The notes under the pieces: model-generated | The model's database searches: none | What the model was told of the DNA's origin: nothing | Seen by the model: only the letters and a program-made list of their open reading frames with translations | Assembly: GCA_963582345.1 (NCBI GenBank) | Contig: CAUZSN010000021.1 | Span: 1-30,616 of the forward strand | Direction: 5' to 3' | DNA from: CAUZSN01 sp963582345 | Lineage (GTDB): Bacteria; Planctomycetota; Planctomycetia; Planctomycetales; Planctomycetaceae | Length of the DNA: 30,616 nt | Shown here: positions 1 through 8,758 of the stretch, in pieces | Numbering within the stretch: the first letter of the stretch is position 1 | Layout: every line of letters begins with the position of its first letter | Position numbers and translations under genes: made by a program

Positions 1-1119
1 GCCATTCAGCGACTGAAACAGTTCGTTGCAGACGGAGGCGGCTTGGCATGGTTCTTGGGTAACGCGGTGAAGCCGGCTTTCTATAGCGACAAGCTGTACG
101 ACGACGGGTACGGAATTTTCCCGGTACGGCTGGCCTCGGCGCCGCGTGAATTATCGCACGAAGACGCCACCGATTCCGGACCGGATTTGACATTCGCCGA
201 CTATCCCTTGTTCCGAGTGTTCGAAGGCCGGGAGAACCCCTACATCGAAGCAACACGGATTTATAAGTTCTTCCCCGTAGCCGACGACTGGATTCGTGAT
301 GACCAGCAGCGCAAAGACGGAGTCACAACCATCGCTTGGCTGCGCAACAGCCAGCCGCTGATGTTCGCTCACCAATTCAAGAAAGGGAACATCGTCACAT
401 GCCTGACGTCGAACGGTACAGCCTGGAACAATTTAGCATTGTATGCAAGCTATGTCGTCTTACAGCTCGAATTACAGAAGCACATCGCCCGCACCGATCG
501 CATGTTAGAGCAACGAATCGTCGGCCAGCCAATCGAAGTGTCGCTCGACCCGGCCAAGTTTTCTGAATCAATCAAGATCACGTCACCCGACCCGGCCGGC
601 AAACAGACCACTCGTCTGAAAGCCGCTCCGTCTTCGAGCGGGCACAATCTAACCAAATCAGTCAATGCCGATTCCAAAAGGCCCGCAAACGATTTCAACA
701 ACAAATACGAACAATCAGCGAGCAAACAGATACGTCTGGTGGCTACGTTTCAAGACACCGACGCGCCGGGCATCTACGAGGTGAAGCTGCTCGATCGAAA
801 TCAGATGCTGCTCGAACAATGGATCGCCTACAATGTCCCTCTGGAAGAGAGTGAATTGGCACTGTTCTCGTCCGAGAAAATTCGAAATCAAATCGGCCAT
901 GATGTCCGCATCCAGATTCAGGAACCGGGCAATTTCCAATGGATCGCCGGAAAAGACGCTGGTCAGGAAGTCCGTGAATGGCTGCTCATTGTTCTTGTGC
1001 TGCTGATGGTGGCAGAGCAGTTATTGGCGTACCGTTTAAGTTATCACCCAACGGTCGCTGAAAACAGAATGAAAGCATCAGAGCAACCAAGTACGACTGT
1101 ACCAGGTATGACGGTATGA
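1..1119 (+). CDS. BatA-like membrane protein, 3' part only
   Basis: The reading frame is open from base 1, so the gene begins upstream of the window; 372 codons are visible. The first visible residues (LKQFVADGGGLAWFLGN) and the spacing to GYGIFPVRLA resemble the glutamine-amidotransferase-like section of BatA/aerotolerance-type proteins, where a GGGL...FxG stretch precedes a G-x-LP stretch. The middle is polar and probably extracytoplasmic. The C-terminus has one hydrophobic helix (WLLIVLVLLMVAEQLLAY) followed by a short tail. Its stop overlaps the next start by 4 bases (ATGA at 1116-1119), so the two are probably translationally coupled. In Planctomycetota such genes typically lie after a MoxR ATPase and a DUF58 protein, which would be off the left edge. 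The family call rests on pattern recognition; the exact function is unknown. Confidence 0.7.
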   Translation, partial: AIQRLKQFVADGGGLAWFLGNAVKPAFYSDKLYDDGYGIFPVRLASAPRELSHEDATDSGPDLTFADYPLFRVFEGRENPYIEATRIYKFFPVADDWIRDDQQRKDGVTTIAWLRNSQPLMFAHQFKKGNIVTCLTSNGTAWNNLALYASYVVLQLELQKHIARTDRMLEQRIVGQPIEVSLDPAKFSESIKITSPDPAGKQTTRLKAAPSSSGHNLTKSVNADSKRPANDFNNKYEQSASKQIRLVATFQDTDAPGIYEVKLLDRNQMLLEQWIAYNVPLEESELALFSSEKIRNQIGHDVRIQIQEPGNFQWIAGKDAGQEVREWLLIVLVLLMVAEQLLAYRLSYHPTVAENRMKASEQPSTTVPGMTV

Positions 1120-3614
1120 GTTTTGGAGTTTTCAATCCACTCGTGACGATCTTCGCCGCCGTTGAAAAAACGAGAGCCCGCACTACGATCGAATTCGACC
1201 TGCCTGACAGTGTCCAGGAGTGGTCGGTGTATGGTGTCGGATTCGTTCTGATCGCGTGTGTCATTTTCGTATATTTGCGCGATACGTTGAACCTTTCGAT
1301 CTTCTGGAAACTCTGGCTGATCGTGTTGCGTCTATGCGTATTTGCGACGTTGGTTGTGATCGCCTTCAATCCGCAGGAACGGACTCAAAAAATATCGTAT
1401 CGGCCGTCGCGCGTTGTTGTGCTGGTTGACCAGTCACAATCCATGCAGTTTCCGCTGACTGTGCCAGTCAGCGGCACACCACATAGCGACACAGACAATC
1501 GCTCGCGAACCGAAGCCGTCGAAGATTTGTTGTCCAAGTCGCCGTTGATCGCGACTTTGCAAGAACATCATGACGTAAGCGTCTACACATTCGATACGAA
1601 ACTGTTTGGACCACACCACGTCTTTCGCACGACGAATACTCGTTTCGTCAACCAACCCGGTCAACCCGCCAGTGTGAGCACTCCGCCGTCGACCAATGGT
1701 CTTAATAAGACCGTGCAATATCCGACGCCCGATTGGAATACCATCCTGCAACCGCGCGGTCTGGAAACTCGACTGGGAGAATCGCTACTCGATCTGATTC
1801 GACAGATCGGTGGACATACGCTGTCGGGCATCGTGGTGATTACCGATGGTGGTTCCAACGCCGGCATCGAACCGAATTCGGCGAACGCGATGGCCAAAGC
1901 GGCCAAAGTAAGGTTGATCGCCGTCGGGGTTGGCAGCACCCAGCAGCCAGCTAATTTACAAATCACGAACCTACGAGCTCCGACCGACGTACACATGGGC
2001 GACGCCTACGAAATCTCCGCGTTTATCCAGGGGCAAGGTTTGGGAAAACGGCTGGTTCAGACGGAACTGTTAATGCGGCCGGAAGGCGACAAAGTCCCGC
2101 CGACTGTTGTGGCAACTCGCGAGGTGTCGCTGATAGGAGACGGCATCCCAGTCGAGGTCAAATTCCAACGCCAGCCGACCGATGCTGGCAGTTTTGAGTT
2201 TTTCGTCCGGACAAGAACGGCGACGAAGGTTCGCGAGATTAGCAAACTGGATAACGAATTCCGCAAGACAATCAATATCGTTGACCGCATGACTCGAGTG
2301 TTGATAATCGCTGGCGGTCCCATGCGCGATTACCGATTTGTCCGCAACATGCTCTTCCGACATTCGGCCGTCGAACTGGACGTGTGGCTGCAAACGGCCG
2401 ATCCCGGATCGGCGATCAGCCAAGAATCAAACCAGTTGCTGATTAGATTCCCCGAGACGCGCGAGGAATTGTTCAACTACGACGTAGTCATAGCCTTCGA
2501 TCCAGATTGGTCGCAAATTTCCGCCGCAAACCTGGACATGCTGAACGAATGGGTGTTCTCGCAGTCGGGTGGTTTGGTCTTGATGGCCGGTGATGTTAAC
2601 ACAAGTGCATTGGCCAGCGCTACCGACGACTTGACGAAAGTGTTGGAACTTTTTCCGGTCGTCCTGCATCCTGTGTCAGTGATCGACCAGATCGACGTAT
2701 ACGCTGGGCAGGCCTGGCCCATCGAATTCACTCGCGAGGGAAAAGACGCCGAGTTTCTTCAATTGACCGGAGATCAGGTGAGCTCAACAGCGATCTGGGA
2801 GGAATTCGCCGGAGTGTATAGCTGCTATCCTACCAACGGCGCGAAAGCTGGGGCCACCGTGTTCGCTCGCTCGTCCGACCCGCGGTCCCAAAACAAGTTT
2901 GGTGAGCAGTCGATTCTGCTGGCTTCGCACTTCTTTGGCTCCGGACGGGTCTTGTATTTTGGCACTACCGAGTTGTGGCGGTTGCGCGCACTAGCCGAGG
3001 AGTATTACGATCGTCTGTGGACCAAAGCGATACGCGATATCGGACAGACCCGAATGAAACGCGGTACGAATCGCGGCATACTTTTGATAGAGCGAACTCA
3101 GTATCTACTGGGACAGACTGTCCGGGTTCGGGCTCATTTGCTCGATCCAGAATTCAAGGAGTTGCACGTCGATTCGGTGACGATTGAAATATTTGACCCG
3201 AACGGCAGGCTTCTGGTGCCTGCTCCAAAATTGTTCCGCGACAAAAACCGCTCGGGCCAGTACGTGGGAGATTTCAGAGCCAGCTTACCGGGAACCTACC
3301 GATTGAAACTCGCGATACCGAAATCCAACGTTCAACTGACTGGCAAGCTGGACGTCGTCTTTCCAAATCTAGAAACTGACAATTCTCGCCAGAACGCTCA
3401 GCTGCTACGAGGTCTGGTGCGTGACACGGGCGGCTCGTACCTGTCCCTGAACGAGGCCAATCGGACAATTCCCCAGCAGCTCCCCAACCGAGGCGAGGAA
3501 TTCTTGGTCGACGATCGGCTAGAGACCCTGTGGGATCGCAGTTGGATCTTGTACTTACTGGTCGGTTTAATATCTGTCGAGTGGTTAACGCGCAAGCTTC
3601 TAAAACTGGCATAA
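1116..3614 (+). CDS. VWA-domain membrane protein with GATase-like domain
   Basis: The 832-residue protein has two N-terminal transmembrane segments (about residues 38-54 and 66-84) and one at the C-terminus (about 812-826). Between them lies a von Willebrand factor A-like domain with a complete metal-ion-dependent adhesion site: DQSQS at 105-109, Thr218 in GLETRLGESL, and Asp244 in VVITDGGSNAG. A second domain starts near 393 (RVLIIAGGPMRDYRFVRNM) and resembles the class I glutamine amidotransferase-like fold seen in planctomycete Bat-type proteins, without an obvious catalytic Cys. An extracytoplasmic beta-rich part precedes the last helix. The start ATG overlaps the previous stop, and the next gene begins 4 bases downstream. 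VWA proteins in MoxR/Bat loci are thought to act in assembly or metal-dependent protein contacts at the membrane. The precise role here is inference. Confidence 0.8.
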   Translation: MSFGVFNPLVTIFAAVEKTRARTTIEFDLPDSVQEWSVYGVGFVLIACVIFVYLRDTLNLSIFWKLWLIVLRLCVFATLVVIAFNPQERTQKISYRPSRVVVLVDQSQSMQFPLTVPVSGTPHSDTDNRSRTEAVEDLLSKSPLIATLQEHHDVSVYTFDTKLFGPHHVFRTTNTRFVNQPGQPASVSTPPSTNGLNKTVQYPTPDWNTILQPRGLETRLGESLLDLIRQIGGHTLSGIVVITDGGSNAGIEPNSANAMAKAAKVRLIAVGVGSTQQPANLQITNLRAPTDVHMGDAYEISAFIQGQGLGKRLVQTELLMRPEGDKVPPTVVATREVSLIGDGIPVEVKFQRQPTDAGSFEFFVRTRTATKVREISKLDNEFRKTINIVDRMTRVLIIAGGPMRDYRFVRNMLFRHSAVELDVWLQTADPGSAISQESNQLLIRFPETREELFNYDVVIAFDPDWSQISAANLDMLNEWVFSQSGGLVLMAGDVNTSALASATDDLTKVLELFPVVLHPVSVIDQIDVYAGQAWPIEFTREGKDAEFLQLTGDQVSSTAIWEEFAGVYSCYPTNGAKAGATVFARSSDPRSQNKFGEQSILLASHFFGSGRVLYFGTTELWRLRALAEEYYDRLWTKAIRDIGQTRMKRGTNRGILLIERTQYLLGQTVRVRAHLLDPEFKELHVDSVTIEIFDPNGRLLVPAPKLFRDKNRSGQYVGDFRASLPGTYRLKLAIPKSNVQLTGKLDVVFPNLETDNSRQNAQLLRGLVRDTGGSYLSLNEANRTIPQQLPNRGEEFLVDDRLETLWDRSWILYLLVGLISVEWLTRKLLKLA

Positions 3615-3618
3615 TAAA

Positions 3619-6120
3619 ATGCCCGACCGCAAATTGACCGTCATTCATCCGGAGATTCAAGCTGTTTTGGGGCGGTTGTGTTGCCGCATTCGATGGTACG
3701 TCTTGCTGGAAGGGACAGCATTTGTGCTAGTCGTCGTGGGAGTCCTTTTTTGGGTCAGCCTGGGGTTAGACTACGCATACTTCAGGGCCAGCAACCTGGA
3801 ATTGCCCCGCTGGTTTCGAATGACGATTGACGTTCTGGTTGTCTGCCTAATTTCGCTAACGTCTGTAGCTTGGATCGGTGCCCGCCTACTTCGTCGATTT
3901 CGCACAAAGGCTTTGGCACTAATTCTGGAACGACGGTTTCCGGAACTCGACGACCGGTTGGTGACGGCGGTCGAATCAGCCGAATCAATGACGGGCAAGG
4001 AAACCAATCTGACCACTGTGATGTTAGATCGCACGATTAACGACGTGATTGAGTCGGTTCGAATTTTGGAATTGAGTGACGTGTTCGAGAACCGGCCGAT
4101 TCGGCGTGTCGTCTTCCTTGCTGCCATCCTAGTCGCCTCTATTGGAGGATTGGCATGGGCCAATCAAGAAGCTGTCCAGCGTTGGAAGGCGGGTTACTTA
4201 GACCTAAAGCACGAATACTGGCCGCGAGACTACGGTTTGATTGTTAAGGTGATTACTCAACCGGACGACCAAATCAAGAATTTCCGTGATCTGCATTACA
4301 AACACCCGCGCGGCGATGATTTGACGTTGCTCTTGGAGGTCCTCGAGGGAAAGAAAATCCCTGATTACGTCCAAATCCATTACCGAATGACCTCTGGCAC
4401 CGGCAACGGTCGCAGCACATGCACGAAAGTCGGCGACCGCCGATTCAAGTACTCCCTCGTCGCCTTGTCCGACAATTTCGAATTTCGAGTCACCGGCGGT
4501 GATTTTACGAGCCGCTTACCGTACCAAGTTGTTATCGTCGATCCGCCTCGAGTCGATCGGGTTGTTTTAGAGAACTTGTATCCACTGTACACCGGGCTGA
4601 AGAAAATTGACGACAAAACGGGCGAGAGCATTCGAGACCCGGCTGTCGTGCAAAGCAAACAAGTCTCGCTGCCCATGGAAACCGAGTTTCTGATGCGAGT
4701 GACCACAAATAAGCAGTTGGTCCGTGTCCGCATACATTACCATCCATTCGAGTTGAAATTTGGGCGGATGCCTGCATCGAACGTGGTTCAGGCTACGCTA
4801 ACGACTTACTCTGACGAAGGCAAACTGCAACGTAGGACCGAACTTTCCTCCGACGGTGTATCAAGATTCCTCGCTTCTGACGGAAGGAGTTTCACCGTTC
4901 CATTTGTGTTAAGTGAAGAAACGTCGCAGAAATCCCGCGACAGAATCTCGCAAATCATGACCAGATATGGCGCTCCGTTGGTCATGCGTCCCGACATGCC
5001 AATCCGTATTTATCTGGAAGACACCGACAACATCATCGGCAGCGATCCGGCCCGGTTGACAATCAACGGAATCAGTGATCATCCGCCAATCGTCGAGACC
5101 GAGCTGGTGGGGATCGGAGCATCGATTACGCGTAAGGCAATCGTCCCTGTGGCCGGGCTGATCTCGGACGACTATGGCATCGTTACGGCACGATTTGATT
5201 TTACTGTAAACGACGAGCCAGACTGGCAGCCATGGCCGTTCCACAACCCGCCTCAAGACGCACCAAAGGTTCTCCCCTTCCAGATTGCAAAGAACCGGCC
5301 GTTCGAACGGTTTGAGGTGCTACCGCTGAATCTGTCGATTGGGCAGAAGCTGACGCTAACCGTCTTCGCGCAAGATGGCGATGACTTAAATGGGCCGCAT
5401 AACACGCGCGGCGAGCGTTACAGCTTCACAATCGTTAGCAACGAAGAATTACTTTCGATCCTGTTTCATAAAGAGTTGAATCTGCGCAGACGCTTCGAAC
5501 AAATCATTTCCGAATTAAAGACAATTATCCTCGACTTGAATCAAAACAAACATAACCTGTTCCTATTCCGGAAGGGAGTCGACCAGGGTAAACAGTTCAC
5601 TGCAGTAGACCTGCGACCGAACGGCATCGTACACGAGGATAAACTGAAACAAATCCGCACGACTCTTGCTGCGTGCGCCGCACGAGCACTTCACAGCATT
5701 CGCAAGAACGCGAACGAAACAGCGGAAGTTGAAGCGTCCTTTCAGGATGTTCGCGAGGAGTTAGTCAACAACGCCGTGCACACTCCGCAAATTCTGGCAC
5801 GACTCGATAGCAAAATCGTAAGACCATTACGCGAAATAAACTTGAAGGATTATCCTAATGTGGATACGGAGCTAGGGCTTTTCAAACTTACCATCGATAC
5901 TGTCGACGATCCGACGTCTCGAATCGTCGACAGTATCGATGCATTGACTGTGTTGATTGCACACATGCATCGCGTATTGATCGAGATGCGAAAACTCGAA
6001 ACCTTTCAGGAAACAATCGAGACACTGAAAGCGATTGTTGAACAAGAAAAAGAAGTCAAGAAACAGACTAAGGCTAAGCAGAAGAAAAAACTTTTGGATC
6101 AATTGAAAGGCGACAATTAA
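3619..6120 (+). CDS. Large three-TM coiled-coil membrane protein
   Basis: The 833-residue product has three predicted transmembrane segments (about residues 28-50, 68-90 and 157-178). Between the second and third lies the stretch RRFPELDDRLVTAVES, which resembles the fP-x-LddRLvTAvE stretch of DUF4175-like and related planctomycete membrane proteins. The central 200-620 region is beta-rich and probably extracytoplasmic. The C-terminal 200 residues are charged and helical, ending in a lysine-rich coiled coil (EQEKEVKKQTKAKQKKK). It starts 4 bases after the VWA gene and is probably co-transcribed with it. A perfect 19-bp inverted repeat lies inside the coding sequence near the 3' end and is listed separately. 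No enzymatic motif was recognised. It is probably a structural subunit of the same envelope complex, as inferred from context. Confidence 0.75.
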   Translation: MPDRKLTVIHPEIQAVLGRLCCRIRWYVLLEGTAFVLVVVGVLFWVSLGLDYAYFRASNLELPRWFRMTIDVLVVCLISLTSVAWIGARLLRRFRTKALALILERRFPELDDRLVTAVESAESMTGKETNLTTVMLDRTINDVIESVRILELSDVFENRPIRRVVFLAAILVASIGGLAWANQEAVQRWKAGYLDLKHEYWPRDYGLIVKVITQPDDQIKNFRDLHYKHPRGDDLTLLLEVLEGKKIPDYVQIHYRMTSGTGNGRSTCTKVGDRRFKYSLVALSDNFEFRVTGGDFTSRLPYQVVIVDPPRVDRVVLENLYPLYTGLKKIDDKTGESIRDPAVVQSKQVSLPMETEFLMRVTTNKQLVRVRIHYHPFELKFGRMPASNVVQATLTTYSDEGKLQRRTELSSDGVSRFLASDGRSFTVPFVLSEETSQKSRDRISQIMTRYGAPLVMRPDMPIRIYLEDTDNIIGSDPARLTINGISDHPPIVETELVGIGASITRKAIVPVAGLISDDYGIVTARFDFTVNDEPDWQPWPFHNPPQDAPKVLPFQIAKNRPFERFEVLPLNLSIGQKLTLTVFAQDGDDLNGPHNTRGERYSFTIVSNEELLSILFHKELNLRRRFEQIISELKTIILDLNQNKHNLFLFRKGVDQGKQFTAVDLRPNGIVHEDKLKQIRTTLAACAARALHSIRKNANETAEVEASFQDVREELVNNAVHTPQILARLDSKIVRPLREINLKDYPNVDTELGLFKLTIDTVDDPTSRIVDSIDALTVLIAHMHRVLIEMRKLETFQETIETLKAIVEQEKEVKKQTKAKQKKKLLDQLKGDN
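5892..5941. repeat. Perfect 19-bp inverted repeat inside a CDS
   Basis: The left arm CATCGATACTGTCGACGAT (5892-5910) is the exact reverse complement of 5923-5941, with a 12-base loop (5911-5922). It lies wholly within the coding sequence of the three-TM coiled-coil protein. The arms sit in codon phase and encode two similar acidic hexapeptides, IDTVDD and IVDSID, around residues 759-774. The RNA could fold into a very stable hairpin about 180 bases before the stop codon. Confidence 0.9.
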
Positions 6121-6199
6121 TCAAACCTGGAAACAGATTTTCTGATCACTCTAAAAACCAAACAGGAAATCCTTGTTTACTTGAATTGGAGACATTTGC

Positions 6200-7672
6200 A
6201 TGTTGGCGCGATGGATGGTCAAGTCGACAACCGTAGCTGTTTTCCTTTCCTTGTTGCCGGTTACGGTAAGCCAAGCCCAGAAGACACTGGCTAAGGAAAG
6301 TCCGCTGGCAACTAAACAAGACACAATCTCGTTTCAGTTCAACCTGTTCTCGAAGACCTTGGTCCAGTTGGCCGAACACATACAAAACTCTGACCCCGAA
6401 CGAGCGGATCTACTGGTCCGGGCGTTCGGCTACTGTCAAGAGCACCGAATTGCCGCACAGATGAAGCGAATCGCAGCCCTTCTGGAAAAGGAAAGGTTTG
6501 GAGATGCAATCGACCGGCAAGCCGAATTGGTGCTCTCACTGCAGACATTGCTTGAATTGTTGCAGAGTGAAGATCGCAGAAGCGAAATCGAAAAGGAGCA
6601 ACAGCGGATCAAAGGTTTACTCAAAAATCTAAGAAAAATCGTCACACAGGAAAAAGATATTCGTGCGGGGACCGAACGGGACAACAATCCAAACCGACTA
6701 GCCAATGAACAAACCAAGATCGCTAGGCAAACGGACGACTTAGTCAAGAAAATTGACAAGCAGGACGCTGCAAAGAAGCAAGACGGCAAACAGGCCGATA
6801 GAAATCCAAGTGATGGAACACTGAACAACAAAAATATCGGCGACCATAGGCAAGAACCAAAAAGGACCCCTGGCCGAGAGGACATCGAACAGGCCCGACG
6901 GGAAATGGAACAGGCTCTCAGGGAGCTGAAGAAGCACGCCCACGACAACGCATCCGGCCACCAGGACGAGGCACTGCGGAAACTAGCTGAGGCCAAGGCC
7001 AAGCTCGAAGAGATCCTGCGACAACTTCGCGAAGAAGAACGCAAGATTCTGTTGGCGACCCTGGAAGTGCGTTTTCGAAAAATGCTGGGCATGCAACTGA
7101 CCATCTATCACGATACGATCCGATTGGACAAAGTCCCAAAAAACCAATGGGCCGATCGTCATGATGTTAGATCGCGAGTTCTATCGATTGACGAAGGTGA
7201 AATTGTCATCGAGGCTGAAAAGGCCTTTTCCCTGTTGAAGGAAGAGGGTTCTTCCGTCGCATTTCCCGAAGCCGTCGAGCAAATCCGCAAAGACATGTTG
7301 ACGATCGCTGCCCGATTGTCGAAGTTCAAGATCGGAAAACTCACTCAGGCAATCGAAACGGACGTAATCGAAGCCTTGGAGGAAATCATTGAGGCCTTCC
7401 AAAAAGAAATGGAGAAGGAGCAGGATGAGTGGCAGCAACAGCAGCAACAACAGAGACCTCAAGATCCGCCGCTAGTCCCCCAATTGGCCGAGTTGAAAAT
7501 GCTGCGGTCGCTGCAACTCCGAATCAACCGCCGGACGAAGCGACTTGGCCGACAGATCGACGGCGAACAAGCCACTAATGCTAGCGTTGTCAACCAACTG
7601 CGGCAGCTTGCCAAACGGCAGGCCCGCGTCCAGGAGGCAACATACGATCTGGTCACCGGAAGGAATCGATAA
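6200..7672 (+). CDS. Secreted glutamine-rich coiled-coil protein
   Basis: The 490-residue protein begins with a clear Sec signal peptide (MLARWMVKSTTVAVFLSLLPVTVSQAQ). The start ATG has a GGAG at 6188-6191, 8 bases upstream. The mature protein is almost entirely charged helix: a first coiled-coil block (about 110-160), a hydrophilic KQDGKQADRNPSD linker, and a second block rich in Glu, Lys and Arg (about 225-285). A run of seven glutamines follows near residue 417, and then a PPLVPQLAELKMLRSLQLR segment that I associate with planctomycete operons of this type. The gene lies between the three-TM protein and the helical-repeat protein on the same strand and is presumably in the same operon. No catalytic domain is visible. 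A periplasmic structural or scaffold role is inferred. Confidence 0.75.
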   Translation: MLARWMVKSTTVAVFLSLLPVTVSQAQKTLAKESPLATKQDTISFQFNLFSKTLVQLAEHIQNSDPERADLLVRAFGYCQEHRIAAQMKRIAALLEKERFGDAIDRQAELVLSLQTLLELLQSEDRRSEIEKEQQRIKGLLKNLRKIVTQEKDIRAGTERDNNPNRLANEQTKIARQTDDLVKKIDKQDAAKKQDGKQADRNPSDGTLNNKNIGDHRQEPKRTPGREDIEQARREMEQALRELKKHAHDNASGHQDEALRKLAEAKAKLEEILRQLREEERKILLATLEVRFRKMLGMQLTIYHDTIRLDKVPKNQWADRHDVRSRVLSIDEGEIVIEAEKAFSLLKEEGSSVAFPEAVEQIRKDMLTIAARLSKFKIGKLTQAIETDVIEALEEIIEAFQKEMEKEQDEWQQQQQQQRPQDPPLVPQLAELKMLRSLQLRINRRTKRLGRQIDGEQATNASVVNQLRQLAKRQARVQEATYDLVTGRNR

Positions 7673-7706
7673 CGGCAGAAGGATTCAAATCGAAAGGATC
7701 GACGGA

Positions 7707-8753
7707 ATGCCGAATACACTTCATTGCGTATGCGTGGTCTTATTCCTGGCGATGAGCGATTTCGGCACGACTGGCACCGCTGATGACCTTTACGCGTCCC
7801 CGGCAGCAGAGGATGTAAAAACTCAGGCTCTGAACTGGGTCGCCACGCAGGATGTCACAGACAAGCATGTGCTTGATCAAATTGGAAATTTGTGGGTGTT
7901 CAGCGATCAGCCGCCTACGGCGCACGAGCTATTTGAAAGTCTCATCACAACCTTTGCTCTGGCCGACCCCACGACCAGAATATTGGTCGACACGTGCCGG
8001 CTGAAAGAAACTCCTCTGCTGTTGTTTCCGGAAGAACCACTCTTGAAGCGAGGCTCAATGAGTTTTCTGTATTTGCCCAACGTGCGACTTTACTACGCCC
8101 GCTATTTGACTCAACATCGCATGTATGAAGAAGCCTTACAGGCCTTCAATAAAATCGACGTTAAGCAAGTGGTCGATCCTGCCAGTTATTTATTCTTCAA
8201 GGCAGTCTGCCACCATCAACTGCTGATGAAAGTGGATGGGTTGAAAACAATCGAAAAACTGTTGAACAATACTGTAGACGTCCCAGTTCGCTTTTCCACT
8301 GTGGCAACTTTGATGCAATCCGATCTGCAAGCGATGCGAGAGCAAACGTTGGACGAGGTCGCTCGAAAAATGTCGGATGTTCAGCGTCGGCTGAATCTGG
8401 GCCGCGGGGGGACACGAGTGCAAAAAGTGGAAGATGAAATCGTCGCGACCCTGGATCAGATCATCAAGAAGCTGGAACAGCAATTCTTCGGCGGTGGTGG
8501 CGGTTCTTCGGGAAACAACCAGTCCCATCGGTCGGGAAACCCGGCACAGGACAGCGGTGTCAAAGGCTCGACAGCCCCTGGAAACGTAGATAAGAAGAAA
8601 ATCGGCAACAAAGCCGGCTGGGGAGTCTTACCGCCCAGGAAGGAGATTCGGGCCAAAAACCTGATCAACCGCAACTTCCCCGCTCACTACCGCAAGGCCA
8701 TCGAACAGTATTTTAAGAAGCTGGCCAACCGGCGGGCGGGCTCCAAAAGATAG
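7707..8753 (+). CDS. Secreted TPR-like helical-repeat protein
   Basis: The frame is open from 7545, but that start lies inside the previous gene. The ATG at 7707 has AAAGGA at 7694-7699 and is followed at once by a signal peptide (MPNTLHCVCVVLFLAMSDFGTTGTA), so it is preferred, giving 348 residues. The middle contains paired helices typical of tetratricopeptide-like repeats (YYARYLTQHRMYEEALQAFN and the following helices). A glycine-rich, low-complexity linker (FFGGGGGSSGNNQS) follows, and then a C-terminal motif ending FPAHYRKAIEQYFKKLA, which resembles the ends of other planctomycete proteins from Bat-like loci. It precedes the NPCBM gene by 5 bases. The function is unknown; it is probably an exported adaptor of the same envelope system. 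Confidence 0.72.
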   Translation: MPNTLHCVCVVLFLAMSDFGTTGTADDLYASPAAEDVKTQALNWVATQDVTDKHVLDQIGNLWVFSDQPPTAHELFESLITTFALADPTTRILVDTCRLKETPLLLFPEEPLLKRGSMSFLYLPNVRLYYARYLTQHRMYEEALQAFNKIDVKQVVDPASYLFFKAVCHHQLLMKVDGLKTIEKLLNNTVDVPVRFSTVATLMQSDLQAMREQTLDEVARKMSDVQRRLNLGRGGTRVQKVEDEIVATLDQIIKKLEQQFFGGGGGSSGNNQSHRSGNPAQDSGVKGSTAPGNVDKKKIGNKAGWGVLPPRKEIRAKNLINRNFPAHYRKAIEQYFKKLANRRAGSKR

Positions 8754-8758
8754 TCGTT

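Noticed and set aside
6436..7104. Long antisense frame (222 codons) over the coiled-coil gene
   Set aside because: Its Ser/Cys/Arg-rich composition is what the complement of a Lys/Glu/Gln-rich coiled coil gives; it has no ribosome site or domain, while the + frame has a signal peptide and operon position.
7545..7706. Longer start for the TPR-like protein
   Set aside because: It would lie within the previous gene and bury the signal peptide that starts at the ATG at 7707, which has its own AAAGGA site.
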